DNA of 64,000 nucleotides from Clostridia bacterium (lineage in GTDB: Bacteria > Bacillota > Clostridia > Oscillospirales > CAG-272). The notes under the pieces were generated by a model. It did no database searches. It had not been told where the DNA came from and worked only from the letters and a program-made list of their open reading frames with translations. The position numbers and the translations under genes were made by a program. Within the stretch, counting starts at the first letter, position 1. Each line of letters opens with the position of its first letter. Below, in pieces: positions 16,553 through 25,494 of the stretch. The stretch covers positions 73,705 to 137,704 of the forward strand of contig JAGASL010000061.1 in assembly GCA_017621755.1 (NCBI GenBank). Direction: 5' to 3'.

Positions 16553-17550
16553 AAGCAATTTGCTTGTGTGAACAGCCTGAAAACTTTAGCAAGGTATATG
16601 CTGGCGACATTCTGCCAAGGCTACGAGGCATAACCGAGCTTGATGAAGTGATTTATGCAAAATCTGATATTTTGTCCAACGCCGATCGATTTGCAGATAC
16701 GGAGATCCTGTTTTCCACGTGGGGCATGCCCATTTTTACGGAAGAGGAGATCAAAACGTATCTTCCAAGCTTGAAATGCGTATTTTACGCGGCAGGCTCT
16801 GTACAGAGCTTTGCCCGCCCATTTCTGCGTTGTGGCATCAAGGTCTTTTCGGCATGGGCAGCCAACGCTGTTCCCGTGGCGGAGATGACCGTCGCGCAGA
16901 TCGTGCTTGCCAATAAGGGCTATTTTGTATGCAACCGTGTCTATCACGCAAGTGGAAGAAAAGAGGCAGATACCGCATTTAAGAAATGTCGCGGCAACTA
17001 TGAAGAGACCGTCGGCATCATCGGCGCGGGCATGATCGGGCGCTTGGTGATCCAGATGCTCAAGGCCTATCGTCTGAACGTCCTGGTATTCGATCCGTTT
17101 TTGCCTGACGAAAAGGCGATAGAGCTTGGCGTAGAGAAGTGCTCGCTTGCCGCGCTGTTCGAACGCTCCTTTGTGGTATCCAACCACCTGGCAAATAACG
17201 CACAAACACAGGGAATGTTACATTACGATCTGTTCTGTCGCATGCGCAAAAACGCTGTCTTTATTAATACGGGGCGAGGCGCGCAGGTGGTAGAGGATGA
17301 TCTGGTTCGCATTCTACGAGAGCGCCCAGACCTGACCGCCCTGTTAGACGTGACCCATCCTGAGCCGCCCGTAGAGGGGCACCCCTTCTATACGCTACCC
17401 AACTGCCTCCTTACCCCCCATATTGCAGGAAGTGCGGGAGACGAGGTGGTGCGCATGGGCGAATATATGTTGGATGAATGCAAGGCTTATCTCAACGGTG
17501 AAGCTTGCCAATATGAGGTAAGCATGAAGATGTTGGAAACCATGGCGTAA
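16549..17550 (+). CDS. D-isomer-specific 2-hydroxyacid dehydrogenase
   Basis: 333 residues. NAD-binding VGIIGAGMIG near 153, FINTGRGAQVVEDD with the catalytic Arg region, LLDVTHPEPP with the Glu region and LTPHIAGS with the catalytic His, as in the GhrA/SerA/PdxB superfamily. It would oxidise or reduce a 2-hydroxy/2-oxo acid. Within the operon it fits a late step on an acid made by the upstream enzymes. The substrate is not identifiable. Confidence 0.9.
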   Translation: MKAICLCEQPENFSKVYAGDILPRLRGITELDEVIYAKSDILSNADRFADTEILFSTWGMPIFTEEEIKTYLPSLKCVFYAAGSVQSFARPFLRCGIKVFSAWAANAVPVAEMTVAQIVLANKGYFVCNRVYHASGRKEADTAFKKCRGNYEETVGIIGAGMIGRLVIQMLKAYRLNVLVFDPFLPDEKAIELGVEKCSLAALFERSFVVSNHLANNAQTQGMLHYDLFCRMRKNAVFINTGRGAQVVEDDLVRILRERPDLTALLDVTHPEPPVEGHPFYTLPNCLLTPHIAGSAGDEVVRMGEYMLDECKAYLNGEACQYEVSMKMLETMA

Positions 17551-17561
17551 GGAGATGGGAT

Positions 17562-18557
17562 ATGAAGACGCAAAACATCAACGATTTGTTGCAAAAGATC
17601 GAGAATAGGGTGGTTGCCCACCGCATTTCAATCGGGAATTACAGCCGTTATTTGTGGCAAAACGAAAAGGGAACGCGACAGATGGGGTCGAATCCTTACG
17701 GCTGCGCCGATGCCGCCAATCTCTTGTATACGCTGGGGCGCTTCCCCTCGGATGCGGACGAGAGAGCGGCGTTTGTCAATACCTTGCAGGGCTTTCAGGA
17801 CAAGGGGACGGGGCTGTTTTTCGAGCTGACCCATCACACCGTTCATACCACCGCGCATTGTGTGGCGGCGCTCGAGCTGTTTGACGCGAAGCCATTGTAT
17901 CCCTTGCATGAGTTGGAGCAATACCGTGAGATTGACCGCTTTTTCGCTTGGATGGAGCGTGAGGACTGGCTTCACCGAGGCTGTATGGCGCACGTGGGCG
18001 CGGGGCTCTTTGCCGCCATGGTGATCACAGAGTCGGTGGACGACGTATGGTGTCAACGGTATTTTTCTTGGTTTGACGAGCATTGCGATGCTGAGAGCGG
18101 ATTGTGGAAACAAGAACCGACCGAGAGCTTTCCCATTCATCTGCAAATGGGCGACACCTTTCATTATCTGTTCAATTACGAGTATATGCATCATGCCTTT
18201 CCTTATCCCGAGCGACTGATCGATTCCTGTCTTGCCATGTATGATGAAGGAAGAATGCCCGAAGCTTTTGGAAAGCAGTTTCATTTTATTGAAATGGATT
18301 GGGTGTATTGTCTCAATCGCGCTTCAAGGCAGACGACGCATCGCTTTGCCGAGATCAAGAAGACGCTTTCGGCGTTTGCTGATCAATATCTTGAATATCT
18401 GCGGAGCGTGGATTTTGAAAGAAGCAGCGGCGCCAACGATCTGCATTTGCTCTTCGGTGTGACCTGTTGCCTCGCCGAGCTGCAAGCGGCACTGCCCGAT
18501 TGTCTGCCATCGACCAAGCCCCTGCGTCTCGTTCTCGACCGCCGCCCATTTATTTGA
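17562..18557 (+). CDS. Protein of unknown function, probably an alpha/alpha toroid
   Basis: 331 residues after a GGAG ribosome site. I do not recognise a named family. It is rich in aromatic residues, His and Trp, with helix-pair-like spacing (GSNPYGCADAANLLYTLG; FFELTHHTVHTTAHCVAALEL; LHRGCMAHVGAGLFAAMVI), the look of (alpha/alpha)-barrel proteins such as glycan-active enzymes and cyclases. No signal peptide. The adjacent larger gene is also helical-toroid-like, so the two may work together. Function is not claimed. Confidence 0.8.
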   Translation: MKTQNINDLLQKIENRVVAHRISIGNYSRYLWQNEKGTRQMGSNPYGCADAANLLYTLGRFPSDADERAAFVNTLQGFQDKGTGLFFELTHHTVHTTAHCVAALELFDAKPLYPLHELEQYREIDRFFAWMEREDWLHRGCMAHVGAGLFAAMVITESVDDVWCQRYFSWFDEHCDAESGLWKQEPTESFPIHLQMGDTFHYLFNYEYMHHAFPYPERLIDSCLAMYDEGRMPEAFGKQFHFIEMDWVYCLNRASRQTTHRFAEIKKTLSAFADQYLEYLRSVDFERSSGANDLHLLFGVTCCLAELQAALPDCLPSTKPLRLVLDRRPFI

Positions 18558-18568
18558 AAGGAGATTTT

Positions 18569-20275
18569 ATGATGAAGCAAAGATATATTGACTTGATGGA
18601 AAAAGCGCTTTCCGCTTATACCGACGAACACATATTGCGCTATTTTAACGATGTAAAAACGAACGGGCTTACCGAACACGGCTTTCCGAGGCTTACCGCT
18701 AACATAGGCATTCTCATCGCTCACGGAAAACGCCGAGATCTGTTACCCCTCTTCATGGAAATGATGGAGGTTTGCTGCGATATGTTTCTGCGCCCTTACG
18801 TTCAGGCGGGAAATGAATTTTCGGTACGAGAGATCGTGTGCTGCATCAAAGAGCTAGAGGATGCGGAAGCTGTAGAGGCCAAGGACATTCTACGATGGAA
18901 GCAAAAAATTTCCCAAATCGTTCCAGAGGCCTGTTACAACGTGGTGGTGAAAAGAGAGACCGACCGCATGACCAACTGGGCCATCTTCGGAGCGGTCAGC
19001 GAATATGCAAGGTTTTATTTTGGTCTTGGCGAAAATCATGATTTTATTAACCGTCAGCTTTCCTGCCAGCTTCAGTGGCTGGACGAGAATGGAATGTATC
19101 GCGACAATCTCCAAACGCTCGTTCATCAGCCTATCATGTATGACTACGCTTCGCGCGGACTATTTGCTATGCTGCTTCACTTTGGTTACCGCGGAAAATA
19201 CTATGAGCAGCTTGACAGCTGCTTGAAAAGATCGGGGCTTTTGACCTTAAAAATGCAATCCCCCAATGGCGAGATCCCGTTTGGAGGACGAAGCAACCAA
19301 TTCCTGCATAATGAGCCGTGGATGATGCTTCTATTTGAATACGAGGCAAGGAGATACGTCAAGGAAGGAAATATAGAGCTTGCCAAAACGTTCAAGGCGG
19401 CGATCGCCCGCGCCTTGGACGCTACAGAGGCTTGGCTTAACAAGCAACCAATTCGTCACATCAAAAACAGCTTTCCAACAGAAACAAGTTACGGATGTGA
19501 GGAATATGCGTACTTCGATAAATACATGATCACCACGGCATCCAATCTTTATGCCGCTTATCTCCTCTGCGACGATTCCATTCCTACGATAATCGCGCCA
19601 GATCACGAGCCAGCGGTGCTTCAGACCTCCTATCATTTTCACAAGCTTTTCCTGAAGAGTGGCGGTTATGCCCTTGAATTTGATACAAACGCAGATCCCC
19701 GCTACGATGCAAGCGGGCTTGGCAGAGTTCACAGAGAGGGCGCCCCGTCAACGATCTGTCTCTCCTGTCCCTGCCCTGCTGATCCGGTATATACGCTAAA
19801 CGTTAAGCAGCCATTTGCGTTTTCATTGTGCGCTGCCATTCGCAAAAAGGACGAGTGGTGCTTTGGCGCTGACGAGGGCACAAAATACGAGGTCTGGGAT
19901 AGTGGTATCGATAAGGATCGTGCATCAACAACGATCCTATGTCAATTTGCCGAGGGCCGGATGATCAAAGAGCATTACACGGTCAATGAAAACGGCGTTC
20001 ATATCACGCTTGAGGGCGATGGTGAGATCGGATACACGCTTCCCGCCCTTTGCTTTGATGGGGCGACATCCCCTGAAATCACAGCCGAGGAGCATTCTTT
20101 GACGGTATCCTATGAGGGATGGATATGTAGATATACGACCAACGGAAGGATCTGCGATCTGAACAGGATCGCCGCCAACCGAAACGGTCATTACCGTGTA
20201 TTTGTTGCATCCGCACAGAGCGCCCTTCATGTAACAATTGAAATTTTCCGGTCTGTTCGGGAAGGATCATGTTAA
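18569..20275 (+). CDS. Large protein resembling heparinase II/III-type lyases; function unproven
   Basis: 568 residues from ATG 18569 (AAAGGAG site 7 nt upstream; a second ATG follows at once). Residues 1 to ~370 look like an all-helical toroid with segments such as DRMTNWAIFGAVSEYARFY and PNGEIPFGGRSNQFLHNE; the remainder is beta-rich (LEFDTNADPRYDASGLG; HITLEGDGEIGYTLPALC). Helical toroid plus beta-sandwich is the layout of several polysaccharide lyases. It lacks a signal peptide, so it would act on imported oligosaccharides. The lyase assignment is inference from layout. It is the last gene of the operon. Confidence 0.75.
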   Translation: MMKQRYIDLMEKALSAYTDEHILRYFNDVKTNGLTEHGFPRLTANIGILIAHGKRRDLLPLFMEMMEVCCDMFLRPYVQAGNEFSVREIVCCIKELEDAEAVEAKDILRWKQKISQIVPEACYNVVVKRETDRMTNWAIFGAVSEYARFYFGLGENHDFINRQLSCQLQWLDENGMYRDNLQTLVHQPIMYDYASRGLFAMLLHFGYRGKYYEQLDSCLKRSGLLTLKMQSPNGEIPFGGRSNQFLHNEPWMMLLFEYEARRYVKEGNIELAKTFKAAIARALDATEAWLNKQPIRHIKNSFPTETSYGCEEYAYFDKYMITTASNLYAAYLLCDDSIPTIIAPDHEPAVLQTSYHFHKLFLKSGGYALEFDTNADPRYDASGLGRVHREGAPSTICLSCPCPADPVYTLNVKQPFAFSLCAAIRKKDEWCFGADEGTKYEVWDSGIDKDRASTTILCQFAEGRMIKEHYTVNENGVHITLEGDGEIGYTLPALCFDGATSPEITAEEHSLTVSYEGWICRYTTNGRICDLNRIAANRNGHYRVFVASAQSALHVTIEIFRSVREGSC

Positions 20276-20300
20276 TAAAACATCCGTTGCCCGTGCGATA

Positions 20301-20344
20301 AGATCCACCAAAGGATCCACAAGGGGATCTAAAAATCTTTTTTT
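20301..20344 (+). terminator. Possible terminator of the seven-gene operon
   Basis: A short AGATCC/GGATCT stem (20301-20306 with 20325-20330) is followed by TCTTTTTTTCCCC. The stem is weak, so this is tentative. Confidence 0.4.
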
Positions 20345-20434
20345 CCCCCTTCTCTATTAAATGGATCGTTTTTCATGAAGCCAATGGCTACATAGAACAA
20401 AGGGGCTGTCGCATTTCGCCACAACCGTAAACAA

Positions 20435-20469
20435 AAAGGATGAGGGGGACTGTTTCCCACTCATCCTTT
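20435..20469 (-). terminator. Terminator after the alpha-galactosidase gene
   Basis: 10-bp stem AAAGGATGAG (20435-20444) with CTCATCCTTT (20460-20469), followed on the minus strand by TTGTTTA. A GGGGCTGTCGCATTT sequence at 20402-20416 resembles the ends of some Firmicutes insertion elements, but no second end was found. Confidence 0.65.
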
Positions 20470-20542
20470 GCTTTGTTTATGAAGTTCTTTCGCTTCCCGC
20501 ATTGCTCTAAGACCGTGCAGCGCGGTTTTTCGGAATACTATC

Positions 20543-22627
20543 TTACTTTTTCAGGCGGAAGTAGCGGCCGCTGATCGGATGCGGCAGGGTAACGGTCAGC
20601 GTCTCGCCGTCATAAGAGAAGGTGGCGCCGTGCGGGTCGGCCGGGTAGAGCATCTCGGCCGCAAAGCCCTTTGCGTACTTAGCAAGTGGGATGCGCACGG
20701 TGTCGCCTGCGGCACGCACGCGCCAAACGGCCAGCAGCAGCTCGTCACCGTTTTCCGAAAGCAGACCCTGTGCGGCAAAGCCGTCGCGGTTCAGCAGCAG
20801 CTGCGGCAGGGGGAATACCGGCGTAGCACCGGCGATCGTGCGGCGAATCGACTTATAAGTCTCTACCCCCTCGTGCAGCAGGGCCCGGTTTGCTTCATCC
20901 ATTGCTTCAATATGGCCGGAAAGGTACATGGCGCCGCACATACCGTTGACCATATTAAAGATAGTGTTCTCCCCATCTGCCATGTCGGCATACAGGTCGG
21001 CCGGTAGGCCGTTCGGATCAAAGAACTTGTCAAAGCAGATGGGATGCGGGTAGGCCCAAATGCCGGCCTTTTCGGGTGCTACGTAGCAAAGCGTTCCCGA
21101 CAGCACAGAGGGATAATTCTCATAATATTCCTGGTCAGACGTGCTTTGCAGATCAAAATGGCGCAACGTGCCATGATCCTCGCGCAACGCGCCGCCGCCA
21201 CAGTTTTCAATCACCAGATCAGGGTACTTCTCCTTTAGCTCCTCTACAAAGCTGTAAAGAGCCTCCTGGCAAAGACGTGTGCCCTCGGCCAGACTGGTGC
21301 CGTACATATCGGTACCGGTACCGGTATCAAAATTATAGTCATTCTTGATATACCGAACACCCATTGCATAAAGCGCATCGACGCGCGCATGCAGGTGTGC
21401 GCGTACCGCGGGAGACCGCATGTTGAACAAATAGCAGCCGCTTTCTTTGCGCACAATGGGCTTTCCATGACGGGTCAGCAAGCAATCAGGAGAGAGGTGG
21501 AATGCCTTTGCCGTATCCTGCAACGACTCCCATTCAAACCATACGCCGGGCTTCATGCCGGCGGCCTTGATGGCGGCAAAGATGGCGGCAAGGCCGCCCT
21601 CGCCAAAGCGCTCGTCGGCCACGATCCAGTCGCCCTTGTGCCCAAGCGAATGATCCGCCTCGTTGCGGTGCCAGCCGGCATCAATGCAGAAGTATTCTGC
21701 CCCGGCTTCGCCTGCCGCCTTGATCAGCGGCAGCAGCGCCTTATCACTCGGCTGCCCCCACAGGCAGTTCATGTAATCGTTAAATACCAGCGGGATCTCC
21801 CGGCCGGCATAGCCATATGCCGTTGTGGCACGGCGATAGATCAGCATTTCGCGAACAGCCTCTTCAAGGCCGCCATTTGTACAACCATATACAGCCGGTG
21901 TAGTGGTATAGCTTTCACCGGGGAACAGCGTGGTGTGCCAGCCGTTTTCTTCGGTCGCGCCGGAGACGCTCATCGAAATGCCGTTTTTGGCATAGCCGCC
22001 AAGGTGAAAAAGCTCAAAGCTCCAGTTCCCTGCGCCAAGATGCTCCATGAAATAAACGCGACCATGCTCCTTTTCCTCCAACACGAAGAAGGGGTACATA
22101 CGCACGGTAGAATAACTGCCGCAGGAATACAAAAATGCTCTTGCCCGCTCCCATGGATGGTGACAACCGGGAATAACACCCATTTGCTCGGGGGTCACGG
22201 CCCTCCACTGCCCCTCCTTTGTCCAGGCCGAGGTGGCATAGCGCAGCAGATACTTTTCAGGGTCATACCACGTCTTTTTTCCGTCAGCCCCCACAGCATG
22301 CAGGCTGGCCGAGGTAACGGCGGTCAACACGTGCATTTCCTCACCGCGGTTAACAACGGTAACCGTTTGCTCAACCACCGAGGTGCCGGGAATCATCTTG
22401 ATTCTGGCAGTTGCCTCCATCCCATAGGGAAAGGCATAGGTAAGCAGGAGAGCGTTTTCTTCCTCCCGCTGTTCCTTCAGCGTAGCATGATGGCTCAAAG
22501 TACTCCCGTCAATGGCAAGCTCAAATGGGCAGCCGTCTGACAAAAAAGTGTTTTCTCCCAACACCGCAATCCCAACCGCGCCGCTATCAGCCACGGTGAT
22601 CTTCATATCCTTGACGATTTTTTCCAT
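20543..22627 (-). CDS. Alpha-galactosidase, GH36 type
   Basis: 694 residues, normal for GH36; the start ATG 22627 has a GGAG ribosome site. The N-terminal ~260 residues are a beta-sandwich, followed by the (beta/alpha)8 barrel. Motifs: FCIDAGWHRN, GMKPGVWFEWE, RYIKNDYN with the catalytic nucleophile Asp, and a later SCGG-like ENCGGG leading to STSDQE with the acid/base Asp. It releases terminal alpha-galactose from raffinose-type oligosaccharides or galactomannan fragments. There is no signal peptide, so it is intracellular. It starts 14 nt after pcrA ends and may be cotranscribed, although the functions are unrelated. Confidence 0.88.
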   Translation of the reverse strand: MEKIVKDMKITVADSGAVGIAVLGENTFLSDGCPFELAIDGSTLSHHATLKEQREEENALLLTYAFPYGMEATARIKMIPGTSVVEQTVTVVNRGEEMHVLTAVTSASLHAVGADGKKTWYDPEKYLLRYATSAWTKEGQWRAVTPEQMGVIPGCHHPWERARAFLYSCGSYSTVRMYPFFVLEEKEHGRVYFMEHLGAGNWSFELFHLGGYAKNGISMSVSGATEENGWHTTLFPGESYTTTPAVYGCTNGGLEEAVREMLIYRRATTAYGYAGREIPLVFNDYMNCLWGQPSDKALLPLIKAAGEAGAEYFCIDAGWHRNEADHSLGHKGDWIVADERFGEGGLAAIFAAIKAAGMKPGVWFEWESLQDTAKAFHLSPDCLLTRHGKPIVRKESGCYLFNMRSPAVRAHLHARVDALYAMGVRYIKNDYNFDTGTGTDMYGTSLAEGTRLCQEALYSFVEELKEKYPDLVIENCGGGALREDHGTLRHFDLQSTSDQEYYENYPSVLSGTLCYVAPEKAGIWAYPHPICFDKFFDPNGLPADLYADMADGENTIFNMVNGMCGAMYLSGHIEAMDEANRALLHEGVETYKSIRRTIAGATPVFPLPQLLLNRDGFAAQGLLSENGDELLLAVWRVRAAGDTVRIPLAKYAKGFAAEMLYPADPHGATFSYDGETLTVTLPHPISGRYFRLKK

Positions 22628-22641
22628 CTTGGCTTTCTCCT

Positions 22642-25062
22642 TTATTCACGTATCATTCTGGCATAGGTCGCCATTAATTTTTTGGTTTGACCGTTATCAA
22701 ATTCTACCTCGTACAGCACGTCGCCCCCCATATCGCGGGCGGAAAGCACGGTGCCGGGGCCGTAAACGGCATGGCGAACACGGTCCCCCACACCAAATTT
22801 TTCAAGCGGCTTCCTCTTGCCACCCTCGCCCCCGGCCACGGAGGCACGCTGCAAAAATTCAGGCGAGATGCTCATGCGCTGCGGTCTTTGCGGCGCGTGC
22901 GGCTGAGAAATACCAGGGGCAGGGCGAGCGCCAGCGCCGCGCGCGGCACCAAAGTAGGGCATTTCGTCCTCCTCCTCAAATAGCAGGCCGGCAGGGATCT
23001 CCTGCGCGGCAAAGCGAGAAACCGGGTTGGCCTGCGTACGGCCATACAGCAGGCGACTGCGCGCGCAGGAAAGAAAGAGCCGCTCCTTGGCGCGGGTGAT
23101 GGCCACGTAGGCCAGGCGGCGCTCCTCGCCCATTTCCTCTGGATTGGCAAAGCAGGGCGTACCGGGGAAGATGCCCTCCTCCATACCGGCAAGAAACACC
23201 ACAGGGAATTCCAGCCCCTTGGCGCTGTGAATGGTCATCAGCACCACGGCATCGGCATTCTCATCGTATTTATCAACATCAGAAACGAGGGCGACCTCCT
23301 CTAAGAAGCCGGAAAGCGATGCGCCCTCCCCTACCCGCTTTTCATATTCCATAGCGGCAGAAACAAGCTCGTTGACGCTTTGCAGGCGGGTCTCCCCCTC
23401 TTCACCTGCCTCCTCTAACATGCGGCGGTAGCCAGTCTCGCTGATCGTTTTTTCTACCAGAGCCGATACCGAGCCATGCGCCGCCTCACGCAGGCGGTGA
23501 ATCAGGGAAACGAATTCGCGCAGATGCGCAGCCGCCTTGGAAAGTGCCACGTATTCCTCGCAGCGCTCCAGCACGGCAAGCATAGAAATACCTTGGCGAT
23601 CAGCGATCTCGGCAATCGCATCAACGGTGGCCTGGCCGATCTTGCGCTTGGGCTCGTTGATCACGCGCTTCAGCTTTTGGTCATCACGCCCGTTTTCGAC
23701 TACCACCAGGTAGGCCACGATATCACGGATCTCCTTGCGGTCAAAGAACCGCTGGCCGCCCAGCACACGGTAGGGGATGCCGCTTTTGGTAAAGCTGCTT
23801 TCTAAGGTTCTGGCCAGCTCGTTGACACGATAGAGCACGGCAAAATCGCGGTAGGAGCGCCGCTCTCGCACGACCAGCTCGGTAATCTTATCAACGATAT
23901 AGGCTGCCTCCTTTTCCTGAGAGGCGCTGTGGTGAAGAACGATCTTTTCGCCCAGGCCCGCGGCACACCACAGGGTCTTTTGATGCCGCTCGGTATTATG
24001 GGCGATCACGGCGTTGGCCGCATCCAGAATGGTTTTGGTAGAGCGGTAATTCTGCTCCAGCTTAATGACCTTGGCATCTGGGTAGGTCTTATCAAAATTC
24101 AGGATATTTTCAATGGTGGCACCGCGGAATTTGTAGATGCTTTGATCGTCATCCCCCACCACCATAATGTTGCGGCGGGTGGCGGTCAGCAGCTCCACCA
24201 GGCGGAACTGGGCATAGTTGGTATCCTGATACTCATCCACCGACACGTAGCGGAAGCGGTTTTGATAATACTGCAGCACGTCCGGATTGTTTTCCAGCAG
24301 CTCGACCGTTTTCATAATGATATCGTCAAAATCCACGGCGTTGGCCGCTGCCAGGCGCTGGTTATAGGCGGCGTAAATGCGGGCGATGTGCTTTTCACGC
24401 AAATCGGCCGGCGGAATGGCGCCAGGGGCACGCAGGGCATCCTTTTCACGGCTGATCTCGTTCATCACCGTGCGTACCGAAAGCAGTCTTTCATCAATTT
24501 CCAGCCGCTTCATGCATTCTGTCACCAGGCGCTTTTTCTCATCAGTATCGTAGATCGAGAAATTGGAGGCGTAGCCCACCCGCTCGCCAAAGCGGCGCAG
24601 AATGCGCACGCAAATGGAATGAAAGGTGCCGGCCCAAATATCCTCGGCCATGCTTTCATTATCAAAGGCGGCAGAAAGGCGCTCGCGGATCTCGCGTGCG
24701 GCCTTGTTGGTAAAGGTGATGGCTAAGATCGACCAGGGCGGGCAGGGCTCTGAGATAAATTCGGGCAATATGTAGCCAATCTCCTCATGTGAGAGGCCGG
24801 CTGCCCGCTCCATATCCGCTACGCTCTCCTCGCTCAGCTCGGGGGGCACGGCATTGCTTTCATAGGCGTTGCCATATTTAATTAAAAAAACGATGCGGCG
24901 CACCAGCACCGTGGTCTTACCGCTGCCGGCACCAGCTAAGATCAAAAGCGGGCCGTTCGCCGTGCAAACCGCCTCGCGCTGCTGGGGGTTCAGCTCCGCC
25001 TCGTAATATATATCGAACAACCGGCGCTTTGCGGCAAGGTACCGTTTTTCCAATTCGCTCAT
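22642..25062 (-). CDS. pcrA: ATP-dependent DNA helicase PcrA/UvrD
   Basis: 806 residues. All superfamily 1A motifs are present in order: Q-motif LNPQQREAV, Walker A AGAGSGKTT, Walker B DEYQDTN, motif III GDDDQSIYKFRGA, LEQNYRS, IHSAKGLEFPVVF and VAITRAKERL. The C-terminal RVRHAVYGPGTVLSA segment is the Tudor-like RNA polymerase-binding module of PcrA. It unwinds DNA 3'-5' in excision repair, replication restart and removal of stalled transcription. It has its own promoter. Confidence 0.95.
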   Translation of the reverse strand: MSELEKRYLAAKRRLFDIYYEAELNPQQREAVCTANGPLLILAGAGSGKTTVLVRRIVFLIKYGNAYESNAVPPELSEESVADMERAAGLSHEEIGYILPEFISEPCPPWSILAITFTNKAAREIRERLSAAFDNESMAEDIWAGTFHSICVRILRRFGERVGYASNFSIYDTDEKKRLVTECMKRLEIDERLLSVRTVMNEISREKDALRAPGAIPPADLREKHIARIYAAYNQRLAAANAVDFDDIIMKTVELLENNPDVLQYYQNRFRYVSVDEYQDTNYAQFRLVELLTATRRNIMVVGDDDQSIYKFRGATIENILNFDKTYPDAKVIKLEQNYRSTKTILDAANAVIAHNTERHQKTLWCAAGLGEKIVLHHSASQEKEAAYIVDKITELVVRERRSYRDFAVLYRVNELARTLESSFTKSGIPYRVLGGQRFFDRKEIRDIVAYLVVVENGRDDQKLKRVINEPKRKIGQATVDAIAEIADRQGISMLAVLERCEEYVALSKAAAHLREFVSLIHRLREAAHGSVSALVEKTISETGYRRMLEEAGEEGETRLQSVNELVSAAMEYEKRVGEGASLSGFLEEVALVSDVDKYDENADAVVLMTIHSAKGLEFPVVFLAGMEEGIFPGTPCFANPEEMGEERRLAYVAITRAKERLFLSCARSRLLYGRTQANPVSRFAAQEIPAGLLFEEEDEMPYFGAARGAGARPAPGISQPHAPQRPQRMSISPEFLQRASVAGGEGGKRKPLEKFGVGDRVRHAVYGPGTVLSARDMGGDVLYEVEFDNGQTKKLMATYARMIRE

Positions 25063-25097
25063 CCTGCACCATCCTCACTTGCAATTCTTCTCTCTTT

Positions 25098-25126
25098 ATT
25101 GTAACACATCAGGCGTAGCAATGCAA
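25098..25126 (-). promoter_or_regulatory. Promoter of pcrA
   Basis: Minus strand TTGCAT (25121-25126) and TACAAT (25098-25103), 17-bp spacer. Confidence 0.75.
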
Positions 25127-25136
25127 GAACAAAATA

Positions 25137-25162
25137 AAAAAGCGGGAAAATTCCCGCTTTTC
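25137..25162 (-). terminator. Terminator of the Gln/Asn-rich small gene
   Basis: Stem AAAAGCGGGAA/TTCCCGCTTTT with a minimal loop; on the minus strand it is followed by a run of T. It lies 12 nt past the stop codon of the 51-residue gene and supports that frame as the real one. Confidence 0.8.
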
Positions 25163-25173
25163 TGTTACCACGC

Positions 25174-25329
25174 TCAGCGGCTCTGCTTGCTCTGCTGCTG
25201 ATTCTGATTCTGCTGGCTCTGATTCTGCTGGTTCTGCTGCTGATTCTGCTGGTTCTGATTCTGCTGGTTCTGCTGCTGGTTCTGGCTCTGCTGATTCTTC
25301 TGCTGGTTCTGATAATTCTGATTCTGCAT
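25174..25329 (-). CDS. 51-residue Gln/Asn-rich low-complexity protein
   Basis: Starts at ATG 25329 with a GAGGAAAG ribosome site 6 nt upstream and ends at TGA 25174-25176, just before a rho-independent terminator. The protein is almost wholly Gln and Asn (MQNQNYQNQQKNQQ and onward), with a few Ser, one Tyr and a basic end (SKQSR). A longer overlapping frame on the same strand (Glu/Pro/Ala-rich, 25109-25354) has no comparable ribosome site. No family is recognised. The composition resembles prion-like or coat-associated small proteins in sporeformers, but no function is claimed. Confidence 0.75.
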   Translation of the reverse strand: MQNQNYQNQQKNQQSQNQQQNQQNQNQQNQQQNQQNQSQQNQNQQQSKQSR

Positions 25330-25433
25330 GGTTTCTTTCCTCTTTTATGATCATTTTTCCGCTATGCGGTCATAGAATAGTATGGCCAAAGGGTGAAAAA
25401 ATATTTGCGACACGGAAAGTTCACGGTAATTTC

Positions 25434-25462
25434 TTGATTTTTACCCATTCCTGTGCTACAAT
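25434..25462 (+). promoter_or_regulatory. Promoter of the coaW operon
   Basis: TTGATT (25434-25439) and TACAAT (25457-25462), 17-bp spacer. Confidence 0.75.
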
Positions 25463-25494
25463 GGTGATGGAAATAAGAAATCAGGAGGGCTCGT

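Noticed and set aside
20402..20416. GGGGCTGTCGCATTT as an insertion sequence end
   Set aside because: Only one end is present, with no inverted partner or transposase; chance or old remnant.
25180..25326. Tandem CTG/GTT/ATT repeats resembling a satellite or CRISPR-like array
   Set aside because: The period follows codons of one short gene; there are no spacers or uniform repeat units.
25109..25354. 81-residue Glu/Pro/Ala-repeat frame on the minus strand
   Set aside because: It is another frame of the Gln/Asn-rich gene's CAG/AAC repeats, lacks a good ribosome site, and runs through that gene's terminator.
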